Source of the DNA: Thermocatellispora tengchongensis
GTDB taxonomy: Bacteria > Actinomycetota > Actinomycetes > Streptosporangiales > Streptosporangiaceae
DNA length: 64,000 bases
Assembly (NCBI RefSeq): GCF_014202315.1
Contig: NZ_JACHGN010000028.1
Location: 62,001 to 126,000, forward strand
Direction of reading: 5' to 3'
Shown: in pieces, positions 32,753 through 43,082 of the stretch
Numbering within the stretch: the stretch's first letter is position 1
Layout: the number at the start of each line of letters is the position of its first letter
Position numbers and translations under genes: made by a program
The notes under the pieces: generated by a model
Told to the model about the DNA's origin: nothing
The model's input: the letters and a program-made list of their open reading frames with translations, nothing else
The model's database searches: none

Positions 32753-33946
32753 ATGCCACGCTTCGCCCTTGCGCATCCCTTACGCCCCCGACGTGCGACC
32801 TCCGCCCCGGCCTTCCGCAGGACCGCCGCGCTCCTGGCCGCCCTGGCGCTCCTGCTCGGCTGGCAGACGGTCGCCGCACCCGCCGCCCACGCGGCCATCT
32901 CCCTGTCCACCCCGTATCCCGCGGTGGTCGTCGAACCCGGTGACAACGTCAGCCTGGATCTGACCATCGACTCCTCGCCGCCCCAGCGCGTCGATCTCGA
33001 CGTGGACGCGCCGAAGGGGTGGCGTACGACGCTGCGCGGCGGCGGCTTCGTCGTCTCCAGCGTGCGGGCCGACGACACCGAGGTCACCCTCGACGTGACC
33101 GTGCCCGCCGACGCCGACGGCACCCGCAGGGTGACCGTGATCGCCACCGGCGAGGACGGCGAGCGCTCCCGCCTGCCCGTCTCGCTGTCCGTACGCGGCG
33201 GCAAGGGCGGCTCGGTCGGCCTGGAGGCCGAGTTCGCCCAGCTCACCGGCACCGCCACCGACACCTTCAGCTACTCGGTCACGCTGCGCAACGACACGTC
33301 CAGGGAGACCGAGTTCGCGCTGTCGGCCACCGGCCCGTCCGGCTGGGAGGTCTCGGCGCATCCGTCCGGCCAGGACCGCGCCCGCACCGTCAAGGTGGAC
33401 GCCGGCGGCACCGCCACCATCGACGTCACCGCCGATCCGCCCGACACCGTGACCGCCGGCACGTACCCGATCCGGCTCGCCGCGGGCGGGGGCGAGCGTG
33501 AGGCCGCCGCCGAGCTGGCCGCGCAGATCACCGGCAGCGCCGAGATGACGCTCAGCACCCCGGACGAGCGGCTGAACGCCTCCGGCTCCACCGGCGAGCG
33601 CACCCGCATCCCGCTGGTGCTGTCCAACAAGGGCACCGCGCCGCTGACCGGGGTGAGCCTGACGTCCTCGCCGCCCAGCGGGTGGCAGGTGACCTTCGAG
33701 CCGGCGACGGTGAACCTGGCGCCGCGGCAGACCGCCCGGGTCACCGCCGTGGTCACGCCCTCCGACGACGCCGTGACCGGCGACTACATGGTCACGCTCA
33801 CCGCGCAGAAGGACGGCCAGCAGTCCTCGGCCGACATCCGCTACACGGTGGAGACCTCCCGGTGGTGGGGCCTGGCCGGGGTGCTGGTCATCGTCGCGGT
33901 CGCGGCCGGCCTGTGGTACGTCTTCCGGGTCTACGGCCGGCGCTGA
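32753..33946 (+). CDS. Membrane-anchored NEW3-domain (Ig-like repeat) protein
   Basis: 397 residues. A signal peptide (RRTAALLAALALLLGWQTVAAPAAHAA, about residues 22-48) precedes three Ig-like beta-sandwich repeats. Each repeat has the NEW3/alpha-galactosidase-associated pattern LDLTIDSSPPQRVDLDVDAPKGW, YSVTLRNDTSRETEFALSATGPSGW or IPLVLSNKGTAPLTGVSLTSSPPSGW. A final helix (WWGLAGVLVIVAVAAGLWYVF) anchors the protein, leaving a short Arg tail inside. Extracytoplasmic. It is the first gene of an operon with an ABC ATPase and ABC-2 permease, a pairing seen in bacteria and archaea; the transported substrate is unknown. Confidence 0.85.
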   Translation: MPRFALAHPLRPRRATSAPAFRRTAALLAALALLLGWQTVAAPAAHAAISLSTPYPAVVVEPGDNVSLDLTIDSSPPQRVDLDVDAPKGWRTTLRGGGFVVSSVRADDTEVTLDVTVPADADGTRRVTVIATGEDGERSRLPVSLSVRGGKGGSVGLEAEFAQLTGTATDTFSYSVTLRNDTSRETEFALSATGPSGWEVSAHPSGQDRARTVKVDAGGTATIDVTADPPDTVTAGTYPIRLAAGGGEREAAAELAAQITGSAEMTLSTPDERLNASGSTGERTRIPLVLSNKGTAPLTGVSLTSSPPSGWQVTFEPATVNLAPRQTARVTAVVTPSDDAVTGDYMVTLTAQKDGQQSSADIRYTVETSRWWGLAGVLVIVAVAAGLWYVFRVYGRR

Positions 33947-33958
33947 GGTGATGCGGAG

Positions 33959-34891
33959 ATGGACGGCCCTGTCATCTCCATACAGGGGCTGACCAAGCGG
34001 TACGGCGAGGTCACCGCGGTGCGCGACCTGGACCTGGAGGTGCGGCGCGGCGAGGTCTACGGGCTGCTCGGGCCCAACGGCGCCGGGAAGACGACCACCA
34101 TCCTCACCCTGCTCGGCCTGTGCGAGCCGACGGCGGGCAGCGTGCGGGTGCTGGGGCTGGACCCGGCGCGGGAGGCCGTCGCGGTCAAGCGGCAGGTGGG
34201 GTACGTGCCCGACTCGGTCGGGTTCTACCCCACCCTCACCGGCCGCGAGAACCTGCGCTACACCGCCCGCCTGAACGGCATCCGCTCCGCCGAGGACCGC
34301 ATCGCCGACGCGCTGGAGCAGGTCGGCCTGGCCGACGCGGCCGACACCCGGGCGGGGGCGTATTCGCGGGGCATGGTGCAACGGCTCGGCATCGCCGACG
34401 CGCTGGTCAAGCGGCCCTCGGTGATGATCCTGGACGAGCCGACCATCGCCATCGACCCCGAGGGCGTGCAGCGCGTGCTGGCCCTGATCCGCACCCTGCG
34501 CGCCGAGCACGGGATGACGATCCTGCTCTCCTCGCACCTGCTCCACCAGGTGCAGGAGGTGTGCGACCGGGTCGGCATCTTCGTGCGGGGCCGGTTGGTG
34601 GCCGACGGGTCGGTGGAGGAGCTGTCCCGGCGCCTGTCCGGCGGGCGCACGGTCGTGGAGGTCGGCGTGGCCGACGACGCGGGCACCGCCGCCCAGCGCG
34701 TCGCCAAGCTCGACGGCGTACAGGAGGTGGAGCGCGAGGGCGATCTGCTGCTGGCCGTGTGCGAGCAGGACATGCGCGGCCGGATCGCCGACGCGCTGAC
34801 CACCGCGGGTCACACGCTGCTGCACCTGCGGCAGCGCAGCAGCCATCTGGACGAGATCTACCACCGGTACTTCCATGAACGCACTGACTGA
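33959..34891 (+). CDS. ABC transporter ATP-binding protein
   Basis: 310 residues. Walker [11 protein letters not shown]-loop [10 protein letters not shown], Walker [14 protein letters not shown]-loop SSH. The signature is YSRGMVQRL instead of LSGGQ, as in many export-type (CcmA/NatA) ATPases. The C-terminal 90 residues form a regulatory domain ending [17 protein letters not shown]. It drives the ABC-2 permease whose start lies 17 bases inside this gene. The NEW3 protein is 12 bases upstream, so all three are one operon. Confidence 0.92.
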   Translation: MDGPVISIQGLTKRYGEVTAVRDLDLEVRRGEVYGLLGPNGAGKTTTILTLLGLCEPTAGSVRVLGLDPAREAVAVKRQVGYVPDSVGFYPTLTGRENLRYTARLNGIRSAEDRIADALEQVGLADAADTRAGAYSRGMVQRLGIADALVKRPSVMILDEPTIAIDPEGVQRVLALIRTLRAEHGMTILLSSHLLHQVQEVCDRVGIFVRGRLVADGSVEELSRRLSGGRTVVEVGVADDAGTAAQRVAKLDGVQEVEREGDLLLAVCEQDMRGRIADALTTAGHTLLHLRQRSSHLDEIYHRYFHERTD

Positions 34892-35831
34892 GGCCCCGGC
34901 GCGCCCGCCCGCCGGATGGCGCGCGGTCGCGCGCAAGGAGATCGCCGACCACCTGCGCTCGGCGCGGCTGCTGGTGGTCGCGGCGCTGCTCGCCCTCACC
35001 GGCATCGCCGCGGTGTACGCCGCCGGTGGCCGCATCCGCGACGTCGCCGCGCAGGCGAGCGACGACCCCTCGCTGTTCCTGAAGCTGTTCACGGTCGCGA
35101 TCGAGAACACCCCGTTCGCGTTCGTGAACTTCGTCGCGCTGATCGGCCCGCTGCTCGGCATCGCGTTCGGCTTCGACGCGATCAGCTCCGAGCGGGCCCA
35201 GCGCACGCTGCCCCGCCTGCTGGCCCAGCCGATCCACCGTGACGACGTGGTCAACGGCAAGTTCGTGGCCGGGCTCGCCGTCATCGGCATGCTGCTCACC
35301 GCGCTGATGGCGATCGTCGCCGCGGTCGGCATGGTGCGCCTGGGGGTGGTGCCCCGCGCGGAGGACATCGGACGGCTGCTGGTCTATCTGCTGGTGTCGA
35401 TCGTCTACATCGGCGTGTGGCTGGCCTTCGCGCTGATGTTGTCGATCCTGCTCCAGCGCGCCGCCACCGCGGCGCTGACCGCCATCGGCGCGTGGCTGGT
35501 GCTCTCGCTCCTGGCCGGGCTGCTGGTGCAGATCGCCGCGGGCCTGCTCGCCGAGCCGGGCTCGGTGGCCGAGGCCGAACTGCAGCAGGCGCTCGGCCGC
35601 GCGTCCCCGGCCCTGGTGTATGAGGAGGTCACCGCCGCCCTGCTCACCCCGGAGCTGCGCACGCTGGGCGTGATCCTGCCCGAGCAGACCTTCCGCGCGG
35701 TGCCGACGCAGCTCCCGCTCGGCGAGAGCATGCTCCTGGTCTGGCCGCAGATGGCCGGCCTCGTCGCGCTGACCGTGGTGCTGTTCGCCGTCGCGTACGT
35801 CTCCTTCCTGCGCCAGGAGGTCCGGGTGTAG
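34875..35831 (+). CDS. ABC-2 type exporter permease
   Basis: 318 residues with about six membrane helices. A cytoplasmic N-terminus ([21 protein letters not shown]) leads into TM1. The ABC-2 core [47 protein letters not shown] carries the coupling SERxxxTLPxLLAQP motif. Four further helices follow ([75 protein letters not shown]). Overlaps the ATPase gene by 17 bases. With the NEW3 protein it likely exports or remodels something at the cell surface. Confidence 0.9.
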   Translation: MNALTEAPARPPAGWRAVARKEIADHLRSARLLVVAALLALTGIAAVYAAGGRIRDVAAQASDDPSLFLKLFTVAIENTPFAFVNFVALIGPLLGIAFGFDAISSERAQRTLPRLLAQPIHRDDVVNGKFVAGLAVIGMLLTALMAIVAAVGMVRLGVVPRAEDIGRLLVYLLVSIVYIGVWLAFALMLSILLQRAATAALTAIGAWLVLSLLAGLLVQIAAGLLAEPGSVAEAELQQALGRASPALVYEEVTAALLTPELRTLGVILPEQTFRAVPTQLPLGESMLLVWPQMAGLVALTVVLFAVAYVSFLRQEVRV

Positions 35832-35943
35832 ACGGTGTGGCCGCCGGGCGAGGAGCGGAGAACCGATCATTGCTCTGCCGGGGGTGGGGGCGTATGGTCC
35901 TCGCAAGAGTTGAGCACACCTCATGTTCAGTGGGGGTCCCCCT

Positions 35944-38900
35944 GTGCGCACCCGTCTTCGCCGTACCCTCGTCACCCTGGCCGCGTTCGCGCTCCTCGCG
36001 CCCGGCCTCACCGTCACCGCCGCCCCCGCCTCCGCGGCCCCCCTCGCGGCGCCCGCCTACCCACCCGACGACCACTGCCTCGGCCAGTGCGCCGACGTGC
36101 TGCCGCCCGGCCAGAACGGCAACGCGACGCTGGTCGAGATCCTGGCCAACCAGGCGTTCGGCGCCATGCCCGCCCACTCCGGCGACCAGCTCGGCAAGTA
36201 CGCCTCCCTCGTGTCGGGCTACACCGGCCTGACCGAGGACCAGATCAACGCCTTCTTCAACGACGCCTCCTTCGGCGTGCCGGCCGGGCAGGTGGAGAGC
36301 ACCGTCTCGCCCCGCTCGGACGTCACCATCGTCCGCGACCGGGCCACCGGCGTCCCGCACATCACCGGCACGACCCGGGCGGGCACGATGTTCGGCGCCG
36401 GGTACGCCGGCGCCCAGGACCGGCTGTGGGTGATGGACCTGATGCGGCACGTCGGCCGGGGCGAGCTGACCTCGTTCGCCGGCGGCGCGCAGGGCAACCG
36501 CGAGCTCGAACAGAGCGTGTGGCGCAACTCGCCGTACACCGAGGCCGACCTGGAGGCCCAGGTGGACCGGCTGCGCGAGCAGGGCGAGCGCGGCAGGCTC
36601 CTCTACGACGACGTCCGCGCGTACGTGGACGGCATCAACGCCTACATCGACCGGTGCATGGCCCGGCGCGACTGCCCCGGCGAGTACGTGCTGACCGGCC
36701 ATCTCGACGCGATCACCAACCAGGGCGGGCCGAAGCACTTCACCATGACCGACCTGATCGCCATCGCGGGCGTCATCGGCGGCCTGTTCGGCGGCGGTGG
36801 CGGCGCCGAGATGCGCTCCGCGCTCGTCCGCGTCGCCGCCCGCGCCAAGTACGGCGCGACGCTGGGCGACCAGGTGTGGGCGGCCTTCCGGGCCCAGAAC
36901 GACCCCGAGACCGTGCTCACCCTGCACGACGGGCAGAGCTTCCCCTTCGGGAACGCGTCCGGCGCCACCGGCGTGGTGCTGCCCGACGCGGGCACCGCCG
37001 CCCCCGTGGACATCACCGAGAACGAGACCGGCTCGGCCACCTCCGCCACCACGGCCGCCGCGGGCGCGCTGGACGGCGTGGTCGTGGACAGCGCGCAGCC
37101 CGGCATGTCCAACGCGGTGGTGATCTCGGCGGCGGAGTCGGCCACCGGCCACCCCATCGCCGTCTTCGGCCCGCAGACCGGCTACTTCGCCCCGCAACTG
37201 CTGATGCTCCAGGAGCTGTCGGGCCCCGGCATCCGGTCGCGCGGCGTGGCGTTCGCCGGCCTCAACCTGTACGTGCTGCTCGGCCGGGGCACCGACTACG
37301 CCTGGAGCGCCACCTCCAGCCTCCAGGACATCACCGACACCTACGCCGTGGAGCTGTGCGCCCCCGGCGGCGGCACGCCCACCCTGGACTCCGGCCACTA
37401 CCTCTACCGCGGCGTGTGCACTCCGATGGAGACGCTGCGCAAGACCAACTCCTGGAAGCCGACCACGGCCGACTCCACCCCGGCCGGCTCCTACGACCTG
37501 GTGATGAAGCGCACGAAGTACGGCCTGGTCACCTGGCGCGGCATGGTGAACGGCAAGCCCACCGCGTTCACCGCGCTGCGCTCGACCTACCGGCACGAGG
37601 CCGACTCGGCGATCGGGTTCCAGATGTTCAACGACCCGGCGGAGATGGGCGGCGCGGCGGCGTTCACGAACTCCGCCTCCAAGATCTCCTTCGCCTTCAA
37701 CTGGTTCTACGTCAACGCCGACGAGGCCGCGTACTTCATGTCGGGCGCCAACCCGGTGCGCTCGGCGGTGTCCGACCCGAGCCTGCCCATGGTCGCCGAC
37801 GCGGCGCACGAGTGGGCCGGGTTCGACCCGGACGCCAACACCGCGACGTACGCGCCCGCGTCCTCGCATCCGCAGAGCGTGAACCAGGACTACTACGTGA
37901 GCTGGAACAACAAGCAGGCCAAGGACTACGGCGCCGCCGACGGCAACTTCAGCTTCGGCGCCGTGCACCGCGGCGACCTGCTCGACGACCCGGTGCGGGC
38001 GGCCCTGGCCGGGCCGGGCAAGCTGGACCGGGCCGGCACCCTGAAGATCGTCGCCGAGGCCGGGGTCGTGGACCTGCGCGGCAAGGAGGTCCTGCCCGAA
38101 CTGCTGCGCGTGATCGGCAGCGCGCCGGTCACCGACACCGCGCTCGCCTCGGCCGTCTCCAAGCTGTCCGCCTGGGCCTCGGCAGGCGCCAAACGGGTCG
38201 AGACCGCGCCGGGCAGCAGGACGTACGCGCACGCCGACGCGATCCGCATCCTGGACGCCTGGTGGCCCCTGCTGGTCCGGGCGCAGTTCCGCCCCGGGCT
38301 GGGCGAGGGGCTGTACCAGAGCCTGGTGGACGCGCTGCAGATCAACGAGTCGCCGTCCGGGCGGCAGCAGGGCGACGTGTCGTCCCTGCCCACCTCGGCC
38401 AACGAGGCCCAGCCGCACAAGGGCTCGGCCTTCCAGTACGGCTGGTGGGGCTATGTGGACAAGGACCTGCGGGCGGTGCTCGGCGATCCGGTCGCGGGCC
38501 CGCTGCCCCGCAGGTTCTGCGGCGACGGCACCGTGGCCGGCTGCCGTACGGTGCTGCTGGAGAGCCTGTCGGCCGCGCTCGCCGAGCCCGCCGCCACCAC
38601 CTACCCCGCCGACGACGTGTGCGCGGCGGGCGACCAGTGGTGCTCCGACGCGATCCGCCACGCGCCGCTGGGCGGGATCAGGCAGGCGCTGATCGGCTGG
38701 CAGAACCGGCCGACGTACCAGCAGGTCGTCTCGTTCCCGGCGCGGCGCGGCGACGACCTGGCCAACCTGGCCGGCCGGGCCGCCGGCGCCACGGCCACCG
38801 CGTCGAGCACGCAGAACTTCCTCTACCCGGCGGCCAGGGCCATCGACGGCGACCCGGGCACCCGGTGGTCCAGCGCGTCCGGCGACGACCAGTACCTCCA

Positions 38901-39156
38901 GGTGGACCTGGGGTCGGTCAAGAGCGTGGCGCGGGCGATCCTGCGCTGGGAGGCGGCGTACGGGTCGGCGTACGCGATCCGGGCCTCGGCCGACGGCTCG
39001 TCGTGGACCACCGTGTACTCGACCACCACCGGCAACGGGGGCGTGGACAACGTCTCCTTCGCCCCCGTCCAGGCCAGGTACGTGCGCATGCAGGGCGTGA
39101 AACGGGCCACCTCGTACGGCTACTCGCTGTACGAGTTCGAGTTGTACGCGCATTGA
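35944..39156 (+). CDS. Secreted penicillin-acylase-family Ntn hydrolase with F5/8-type C-terminal domain
   Basis: 1070 residues from GTG 35944, seven bases after GTGGGGG; ATG 35923 would add seven residues. A signal peptide (RTLVTLAAFALLAPGLTVTAAPASA) is followed by an N-terminal region with VTIVRDRATGVPHITGTTRAGTMFGAGYAGAQDRLWVMDLMRHVGRG, typical of penicillin acylases. The autocatalytic cleavage site is QPGMSNAVVIS, with nucleophile Ser389 at the start of the beta chain. A discoidin (F5/8 type C, CBM32-like) domain closes the protein (ASSTQNFLYPAARAIDGDPGTRWSSASGDDQYLQVDLG). Likely an extracellular amidase for acyl-homoserine lactones, beta-lactams or acyl amino acids, tethered to a glycan. 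Substrate not determinable. Confidence 0.9.
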   Translation: MRTRLRRTLVTLAAFALLAPGLTVTAAPASAAPLAAPAYPPDDHCLGQCADVLPPGQNGNATLVEILANQAFGAMPAHSGDQLGKYASLVSGYTGLTEDQINAFFNDASFGVPAGQVESTVSPRSDVTIVRDRATGVPHITGTTRAGTMFGAGYAGAQDRLWVMDLMRHVGRGELTSFAGGAQGNRELEQSVWRNSPYTEADLEAQVDRLREQGERGRLLYDDVRAYVDGINAYIDRCMARRDCPGEYVLTGHLDAITNQGGPKHFTMTDLIAIAGVIGGLFGGGGGAEMRSALVRVAARAKYGATLGDQVWAAFRAQNDPETVLTLHDGQSFPFGNASGATGVVLPDAGTAAPVDITENETGSATSATTAAAGALDGVVVDSAQPGMSNAVVISAAESATGHPIAVFGPQTGYFAPQLLMLQELSGPGIRSRGVAFAGLNLYVLLGRGTDYAWSATSSLQDITDTYAVELCAPGGGTPTLDSGHYLYRGVCTPMETLRKTNSWKPTTADSTPAGSYDLVMKRTKYGLVTWRGMVNGKPTAFTALRSTYRHEADSAIGFQMFNDPAEMGGAAAFTNSASKISFAFNWFYVNADEAAYFMSGANPVRSAVSDPSLPMVADAAHEWAGFDPDANTATYAPASSHPQSVNQDYYVSWNNKQAKDYGAADGNFSFGAVHRGDLLDDPVRAALAGPGKLDRAGTLKIVAEAGVVDLRGKEVLPELLRVIGSAPVTDTALASAVSKLSAWASAGAKRVETAPGSRTYAHADAIRILDAWWPLLVRAQFRPGLGEGLYQSLVDALQINESPSGRQQGDVSSLPTSANEAQPHKGSAFQYGWWGYVDKDLRAVLGDPVAGPLPRRFCGDGTVAGCRTVLLESLSAALAEPAATTYPADDVCAAGDQWCSDAIRHAPLGGIRQALIGWQNRPTYQQVVSFPARRGDDLANLAGRAAGATATASSTQNFLYPAARAIDGDPGTRWSSASGDDQYLQVDLGSVKSVARAILRWEAAYGSAYAIRASADGSSWTTVYSTTTGNGGVDNVSFAPVQARYVRMQGVKRATSYGYSLYEFELYAH

Positions 39157-39163
39157 GACCGGG

Positions 39164-39197
39164 GAGCCCCGCCGCTCACGCCGTGGCGGCGGGGCTC
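39164..39197. terminator. Bidirectional terminator between convergent genes
   Basis: GAGCCCCGCCGC, ten-base loop, GCGGCGGGGCTC: a perfect 12-bp stem just after the penicillin-acylase stop. The right arm lies inside the last codons of the convergent GT39 gene. Confidence 0.7.
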
Positions 39198-41146
39198 TCG
39201 CCGGTGCTCAGGTCGTAGACCGTGACGCCGCCGACCGTCCGCGCCGCGAAGTTCTGCCGGACCCACTCGGCGATCCGGGCCGCCTCGTCGCTGCCGCCCT
39301 CCACGGCCCCGCCCCGGCCCATCCCCATGCCGCCGCCGAGGAAGTAGTGGATCTCGCCGGCGGCAACGTACCGCTGGAAGCGCTCCAGCGTCGGCGCGGG
39401 GTCGGTGCCGTTGAAACCGCCCACCGCCATCACCGGCTCGCCCGAGGCGAGCTGGTAGCCCGCGGCGTTGTTGGAGCCCACCGTGGCCGCCGCCCAGGTG
39501 TGGCCCGCGGCCCCCCGCTGGAGCAGGGCGGTCAGCTCGGCGCTCGGCGTGGTCGCGTTCAGCAGCCCGCCCCCACCCCCCATACCGCCGAACCCGCCAC
39601 CGCGGCCCATGCCCTGCGGCGGCCCGGCCGGGCGGCCGTCCCGGGGGCCGCCGAAGCCGTCCCGTGGGCCGACGGCGCGCATGCCGCCGAACCCGCCGCC
39701 CATCGCGGGACCGGCCGAGGGGATCGCGCCCGTGTGCGGAGAGGCCGCCGTGTCCAGCGCGTACGCCGCCGGCCCCGCCAGCGACACCACGACCGCGAGC
39801 GCGCCGGCCAGGGCAAGGAACCGCGCGGGCAGCACCCGGGCCGCCAGGATCGCCCCCGCGAGCACCAGCGCGGCGGCCAGTGCCACCGGGCCCAGCCACG
39901 CGTTCCAGCCGGGAGTCCGGCCCAGCAGGACCCAGGCCCACCAGCCGGTGACGGCCGCGGCCACGGCCAGTGTGACGGCCGCTGCCGGCTCGCGCCTGCG
40001 CCGCCACAGCACCGCCGCCCCCATGCCGACCAGCGCGGCGACGGCCGGGGCCAGCGCCACCGTGTAGTACGCGTGGAAGATGCCCCGCATCAGGCTGAAG
40101 ATCAGCCCGGTGACCAGCAGCCACGTGCCCCACACCCCGAACGCCGCGCGGGCGGGGTCGGTGCGCGGCGCCCTCCTCGTCGCCCAGAGGCCGGCCGCGA
40201 GCAGGATCAGCGCCGCGGGCAGCAGCCAGGAGACCTGCCCGCCCAGCTCGGTGTCGAACAGCCGCAGCCAGCCCGCCTGCTGGTCGGTGTTGCCCAGCCC
40301 GCCGTAGTTCGCGCCGTTCAGCCGCCCGATCCCGTTGTAGCCCAGCGCCAGTTCGAGCACGCTGTTGGTCTGCGACCCCCCGATGTACGGCCGCGAGCCG
40401 GCGGGCACCAGCGCCACGATCAGCAGCCACCACCCGGCCGACGCCGCCAGCGCCGCCCCCGCGAGCATGAGCTGCCACAGCCGCCGCCGCAGCGTCACCG
40501 GAGCGGTGAGCAGGTAGACCAGCGCGAACCCGGGCAGCACCAGGAACGCCTGGAGCATCTTGGCCAGGAACGCCCAGCCGAGCGCGGCCCCCGCCAGCAC
40601 CAGCCAGCGGGTCGCGCCGCGCTCCTGCGCCCGCACCACGCAGTACGCCGCCACCGTGAGCAGCAGCACCAGCAGCGCGTCCGGGTTGTTGAACCGGAAC
40701 ATCAGCACCGCCACCGGGGTCAGCGCCATCGCCGCCCCCGCCACCAGGGCCGCCCAGGCCGGGAAGCGGCGGCGTACGGTCGCGTACACCACCGCGACGG
40801 TGGCCACGCCCATCAGCGCCTGCGGCACCAGGATGCTCCACGAGCTCAGCCCGAAGATCCGCGCGCTGAGCGCCATCGGCCACAGCGCGGCCGGCGTCTT
40901 GTCCACGGTGATCGCGCCCGCGGCGTCCGAGGCGCCGAAGAAGAACGCCGTCCAGCTCTCCGTGGCCGCCTGCACCGCGGCCGAGTAGTACGGGTTGGCC
41001 CAGCCCGAGGCGCCCAGCCCCCAGACGTAGAGCAGCCCGGTGGCCGCGAGCAGTCCCGGCAGCGCGGGCCGCGCCCATCGCGGGCCGCCCCGGCGCGCCC
41101 CCTGTGGCTCCGACCTCGCCGGAGCGTCGTTCGGCACAGCCGTCAC
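39176..41146 (-). CDS. GT39 (ArnT/PMT-like) membrane glycosyltransferase
   Basis: 656 residues from GTG 41146 with GGGGAGGG upstream. About 11-12 membrane helices. The first extracytoplasmic loop has the GT39 pattern LGASGWANPYYSAAVQAATESWTAFFFGASDAAGAITVDKTPAALWPMAL, whose DKTP segment contains the catalytic/donor-binding Asp-Lys. Later come FRFNNPDALLVLLLTVAAY and FHAYYTVALAPA. A striking Gly-rich, Met/Arg-containing insertion (GGGFGGMRAVGPRDGFGG and repeats) precedes the soluble C-terminal domain (AGYQLASGEPVMAVGGFNGTDPAPTLERFQRYV). It transfers sugar from a polyprenyl-phosphate donor to lipid or protein outside the membrane; the acceptor is unknown. Divergent from pgi. Confidence 0.88.
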   Translation of the reverse strand: MTAVPNDAPARSEPQGARRGGPRWARPALPGLLAATGLLYVWGLGASGWANPYYSAAVQAATESWTAFFFGASDAAGAITVDKTPAALWPMALSARIFGLSSWSILVPQALMGVATVAVVYATVRRRFPAWAALVAGAAMALTPVAVLMFRFNNPDALLVLLLTVAAYCVVRAQERGATRWLVLAGAALGWAFLAKMLQAFLVLPGFALVYLLTAPVTLRRRLWQLMLAGAALAASAGWWLLIVALVPAGSRPYIGGSQTNSVLELALGYNGIGRLNGANYGGLGNTDQQAGWLRLFDTELGGQVSWLLPAALILLAAGLWATRRAPRTDPARAAFGVWGTWLLVTGLIFSLMRGIFHAYYTVALAPAVAALVGMGAAVLWRRRREPAAAVTLAVAAAVTGWWAWVLLGRTPGWNAWLGPVALAAALVLAGAILAARVLPARFLALAGALAVVVSLAGPAAYALDTAASPHTGAIPSAGPAMGGGFGGMRAVGPRDGFGGPRDGRPAGPPQGMGRGGGFGGMGGGGGLLNATTPSAELTALLQRGAAGHTWAAATVGSNNAAGYQLASGEPVMAVGGFNGTDPAPTLERFQRYVAAGEIHYFLGGGMGMGRGGAVEGGSDEAARIAEWVRQNFAARTVGGVTVYDLSTGESPAATA

Positions 41147-41312
41147 GGCGGCCCTCCCCTCTCGCTCGACTTCCGGCTCCGACGCTAGGAGCGGGTTTTT
41201 CGCCCGCGCTGAGAGCAAGATGAAGATCTGATGAGGAGCCGGGGACGGCATGGGATGTCGATGCCGCATCGCCGCGCCCGCCGTCCTAAGCTCGGCAGCG
41301 AGGAGGCGGAGG

Positions 41313-42965
41313 ATGAGCATGCCTGAGACCACCCGTCTGCACGGGCTTCCCGAATGGGCGGCGCTGGCCAAGCACCGCGAGGAGTTCGGCGACACGCACC
41401 TGCGCCGGCTGTTCGCCGACGACCCGGGCCGGGCCGAGCGATACTCGGTGACCTGCGGTGACCTGTACCTGGACTACTCCAAGCACCTGGTGACCGACGA
41501 GACGCTGGCGCTGCTGCGCGCCCTCGCCAGGGCCCGCGACGTGGCCGGGCTGCGGGACTCCATGTTCCGCGGCGAGAAGATCAATGTCACCGAGCGGCGG
41601 GCGGTGCTGCACGTCGCGCTGCGCGCCTCGTACGACGCGGTGATCGAGGTGGACGGCGAGAACGTCGTGCCCAAGGTGCACGCGGTGCTGGACAAGATGG
41701 CGCGGTTCGCCGACGCCGTACGCTCCGGCGCGTGGACCGGCGCGACCGGCCGCAGGATCAGGAACGTCGTCAACATCGGCATCGGCGGCTCCGACCTGGG
41801 GCCCGCGATGGCGTACGAGGCGCTGCGGCCCTACACCGCGCGCGAGCTGACCTTCCGGTTCGTGTCCAACGTTGACGGCGCCGACCTGCACGAGGCCGTG
41901 CGCGACCTCGATCCGGCCGAGACCCTGTTCATCGTGGCGTCCAAGACGTTCACCACCATCGAGACCGTCACCAACGCCACCTCGGCCCGCTCCTGGCTGC
42001 TGGCCGGCCTCGGCGCCGGCGAGACGGCCGTCGCCAAGCACTTCGTCGCGCTGTCCACCAACGCCGCCGAGGTCGCCAAGTTCGGCATCGACACCGAGAA
42101 CATGTTCGAGTTCTGGGACTGGGTCGGCGGGCGCTACTCCTACGACTCCGCGATCGGCCTGTCGTTGATGATCGCGATCGGCCCGGAGCGGTTCCGCGAG
42201 ATGCTGGCCGGGTTCCGGCTCGTGGACGACCACTTCCGCACCGCCCCGCCCGAGGCCAACGCGCCGCTGCTGCTCGGCCTGCTCGGCATCTGGTACGACA
42301 ACTTCTTCGACGCCCAGTCGCACGCGGTGCTGCCGTACTCGCACTACCTGTCGAAGTTCACGGCGTACCTGCAGCAGCTCGACATGGAGTCCAACGGCAA
42401 GTCGGTGGACCGGCAGGGCGAGCCCGTCGAGTGGCAGACCGGCCCGATCGTGTGGGGCACGCCCGGCACCAACGGCCAGCACGCCTACTACCAGCTCCTG
42501 CACCAGGGCACCAAGCTCGTCCCGGCCGACCTGATCGGCTTCGCCCGCCCCAACGCCGAGCTGGCGCCCGAGCCTGCCGCCCAGCACGACCTGCTGATGG
42601 CCAACCTGTTCGCCCAGGGCCAGGCGCTGGCCTTCGGCAAGACGGCCGAGGAGGTCCGGGCCGAGGGCGTGCCCGCCGAGCAGGTGCCCCACCGCACCTT
42701 CCACGGCAACCGGCCCACCACCACCATCCTGGCCCCCGAGCTGAACCCGTCGGTCCTGGGCCAGCTCGTCGCGCTGTACGAGCACAAGGTGTTCGTGCAG
42801 GGCGCGATCTGGGACATCGACAGCTTCGACCAGTGGGGCGTGGAGCTGGGCAAGGTCCTGGCCAAGCGGGTCGAGCCCGCCCTGACCGAGGGCGCCGAGG
42901 TCCCCGGCCTCGACTCGTCCACCACCGCGCTGGTGGCCCGCTACCGCTCCCTGCGCGGCAGGTGA
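41313..42965 (+). CDS. pgi: Glucose-6-phosphate isomerase
   Basis: A 550-residue glycolytic enzyme interconverting glucose 6-phosphate and fructose 6-phosphate. Family signatures are intact: [18 protein letters not shown], the sugar-phosphate loop [36 protein letters not shown], and [22 protein letters not shown]. The C-terminal PGI signature [27 protein letters not shown] contains the catalytic Glu/His region. GGAGG lies six bases before ATG 41313; a second ATG at 41319 is possible. Single-copy gene placement next to a GT39 enzyme is not informative. Cytoplasmic. Confidence 0.97.
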   Translation: MSMPETTRLHGLPEWAALAKHREEFGDTHLRRLFADDPGRAERYSVTCGDLYLDYSKHLVTDETLALLRALARARDVAGLRDSMFRGEKINVTERRAVLHVALRASYDAVIEVDGENVVPKVHAVLDKMARFADAVRSGAWTGATGRRIRNVVNIGIGGSDLGPAMAYEALRPYTARELTFRFVSNVDGADLHEAVRDLDPAETLFIVASKTFTTIETVTNATSARSWLLAGLGAGETAVAKHFVALSTNAAEVAKFGIDTENMFEFWDWVGGRYSYDSAIGLSLMIAIGPERFREMLAGFRLVDDHFRTAPPEANAPLLLGLLGIWYDNFFDAQSHAVLPYSHYLSKFTAYLQQLDMESNGKSVDRQGEPVEWQTGPIVWGTPGTNGQHAYYQLLHQGTKLVPADLIGFARPNAELAPEPAAQHDLLMANLFAQGQALAFGKTAEEVRAEGVPAEQVPHRTFHGNRPTTTILAPELNPSVLGQLVALYEHKVFVQGAIWDIDSFDQWGVELGKVLAKRVEPALTEGAEVPGLDSSTTALVARYRSLRGR

Positions 42966-42970
42966 CCCCG

Positions 42971-43011
42971 TGTCACGCGCGGGCGCCGGAAGCGGCGCCC
43001 GCGGGGTGACA
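42971..43011 (+). terminator. Hairpin terminator after pgi
   Basis: TGTCAC at 42971 pairs with GTGACA ending at 43011. The inner arms GCGGGCGCCG and CGGCGCCCGC flank the loop GAAG, with a small bulge between. No U-tract follows, as is common in actinobacterial terminators. Confidence 0.65.
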
Positions 43012-43082
43012 TCCCGCCGACAGGCGGATGAAAGGCCGTCCTTCGACGCTGGCTGAGTCCGACGACGAAGGAGGCAGTTGAC

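Noticed and set aside
35644..39153. 1169-codon antisense frame over the penicillin-acylase gene
   Set aside because: Same reason: it mirrors a gene with signal peptide, catalytic Ser and discoidin domain, and has no motifs of its own.
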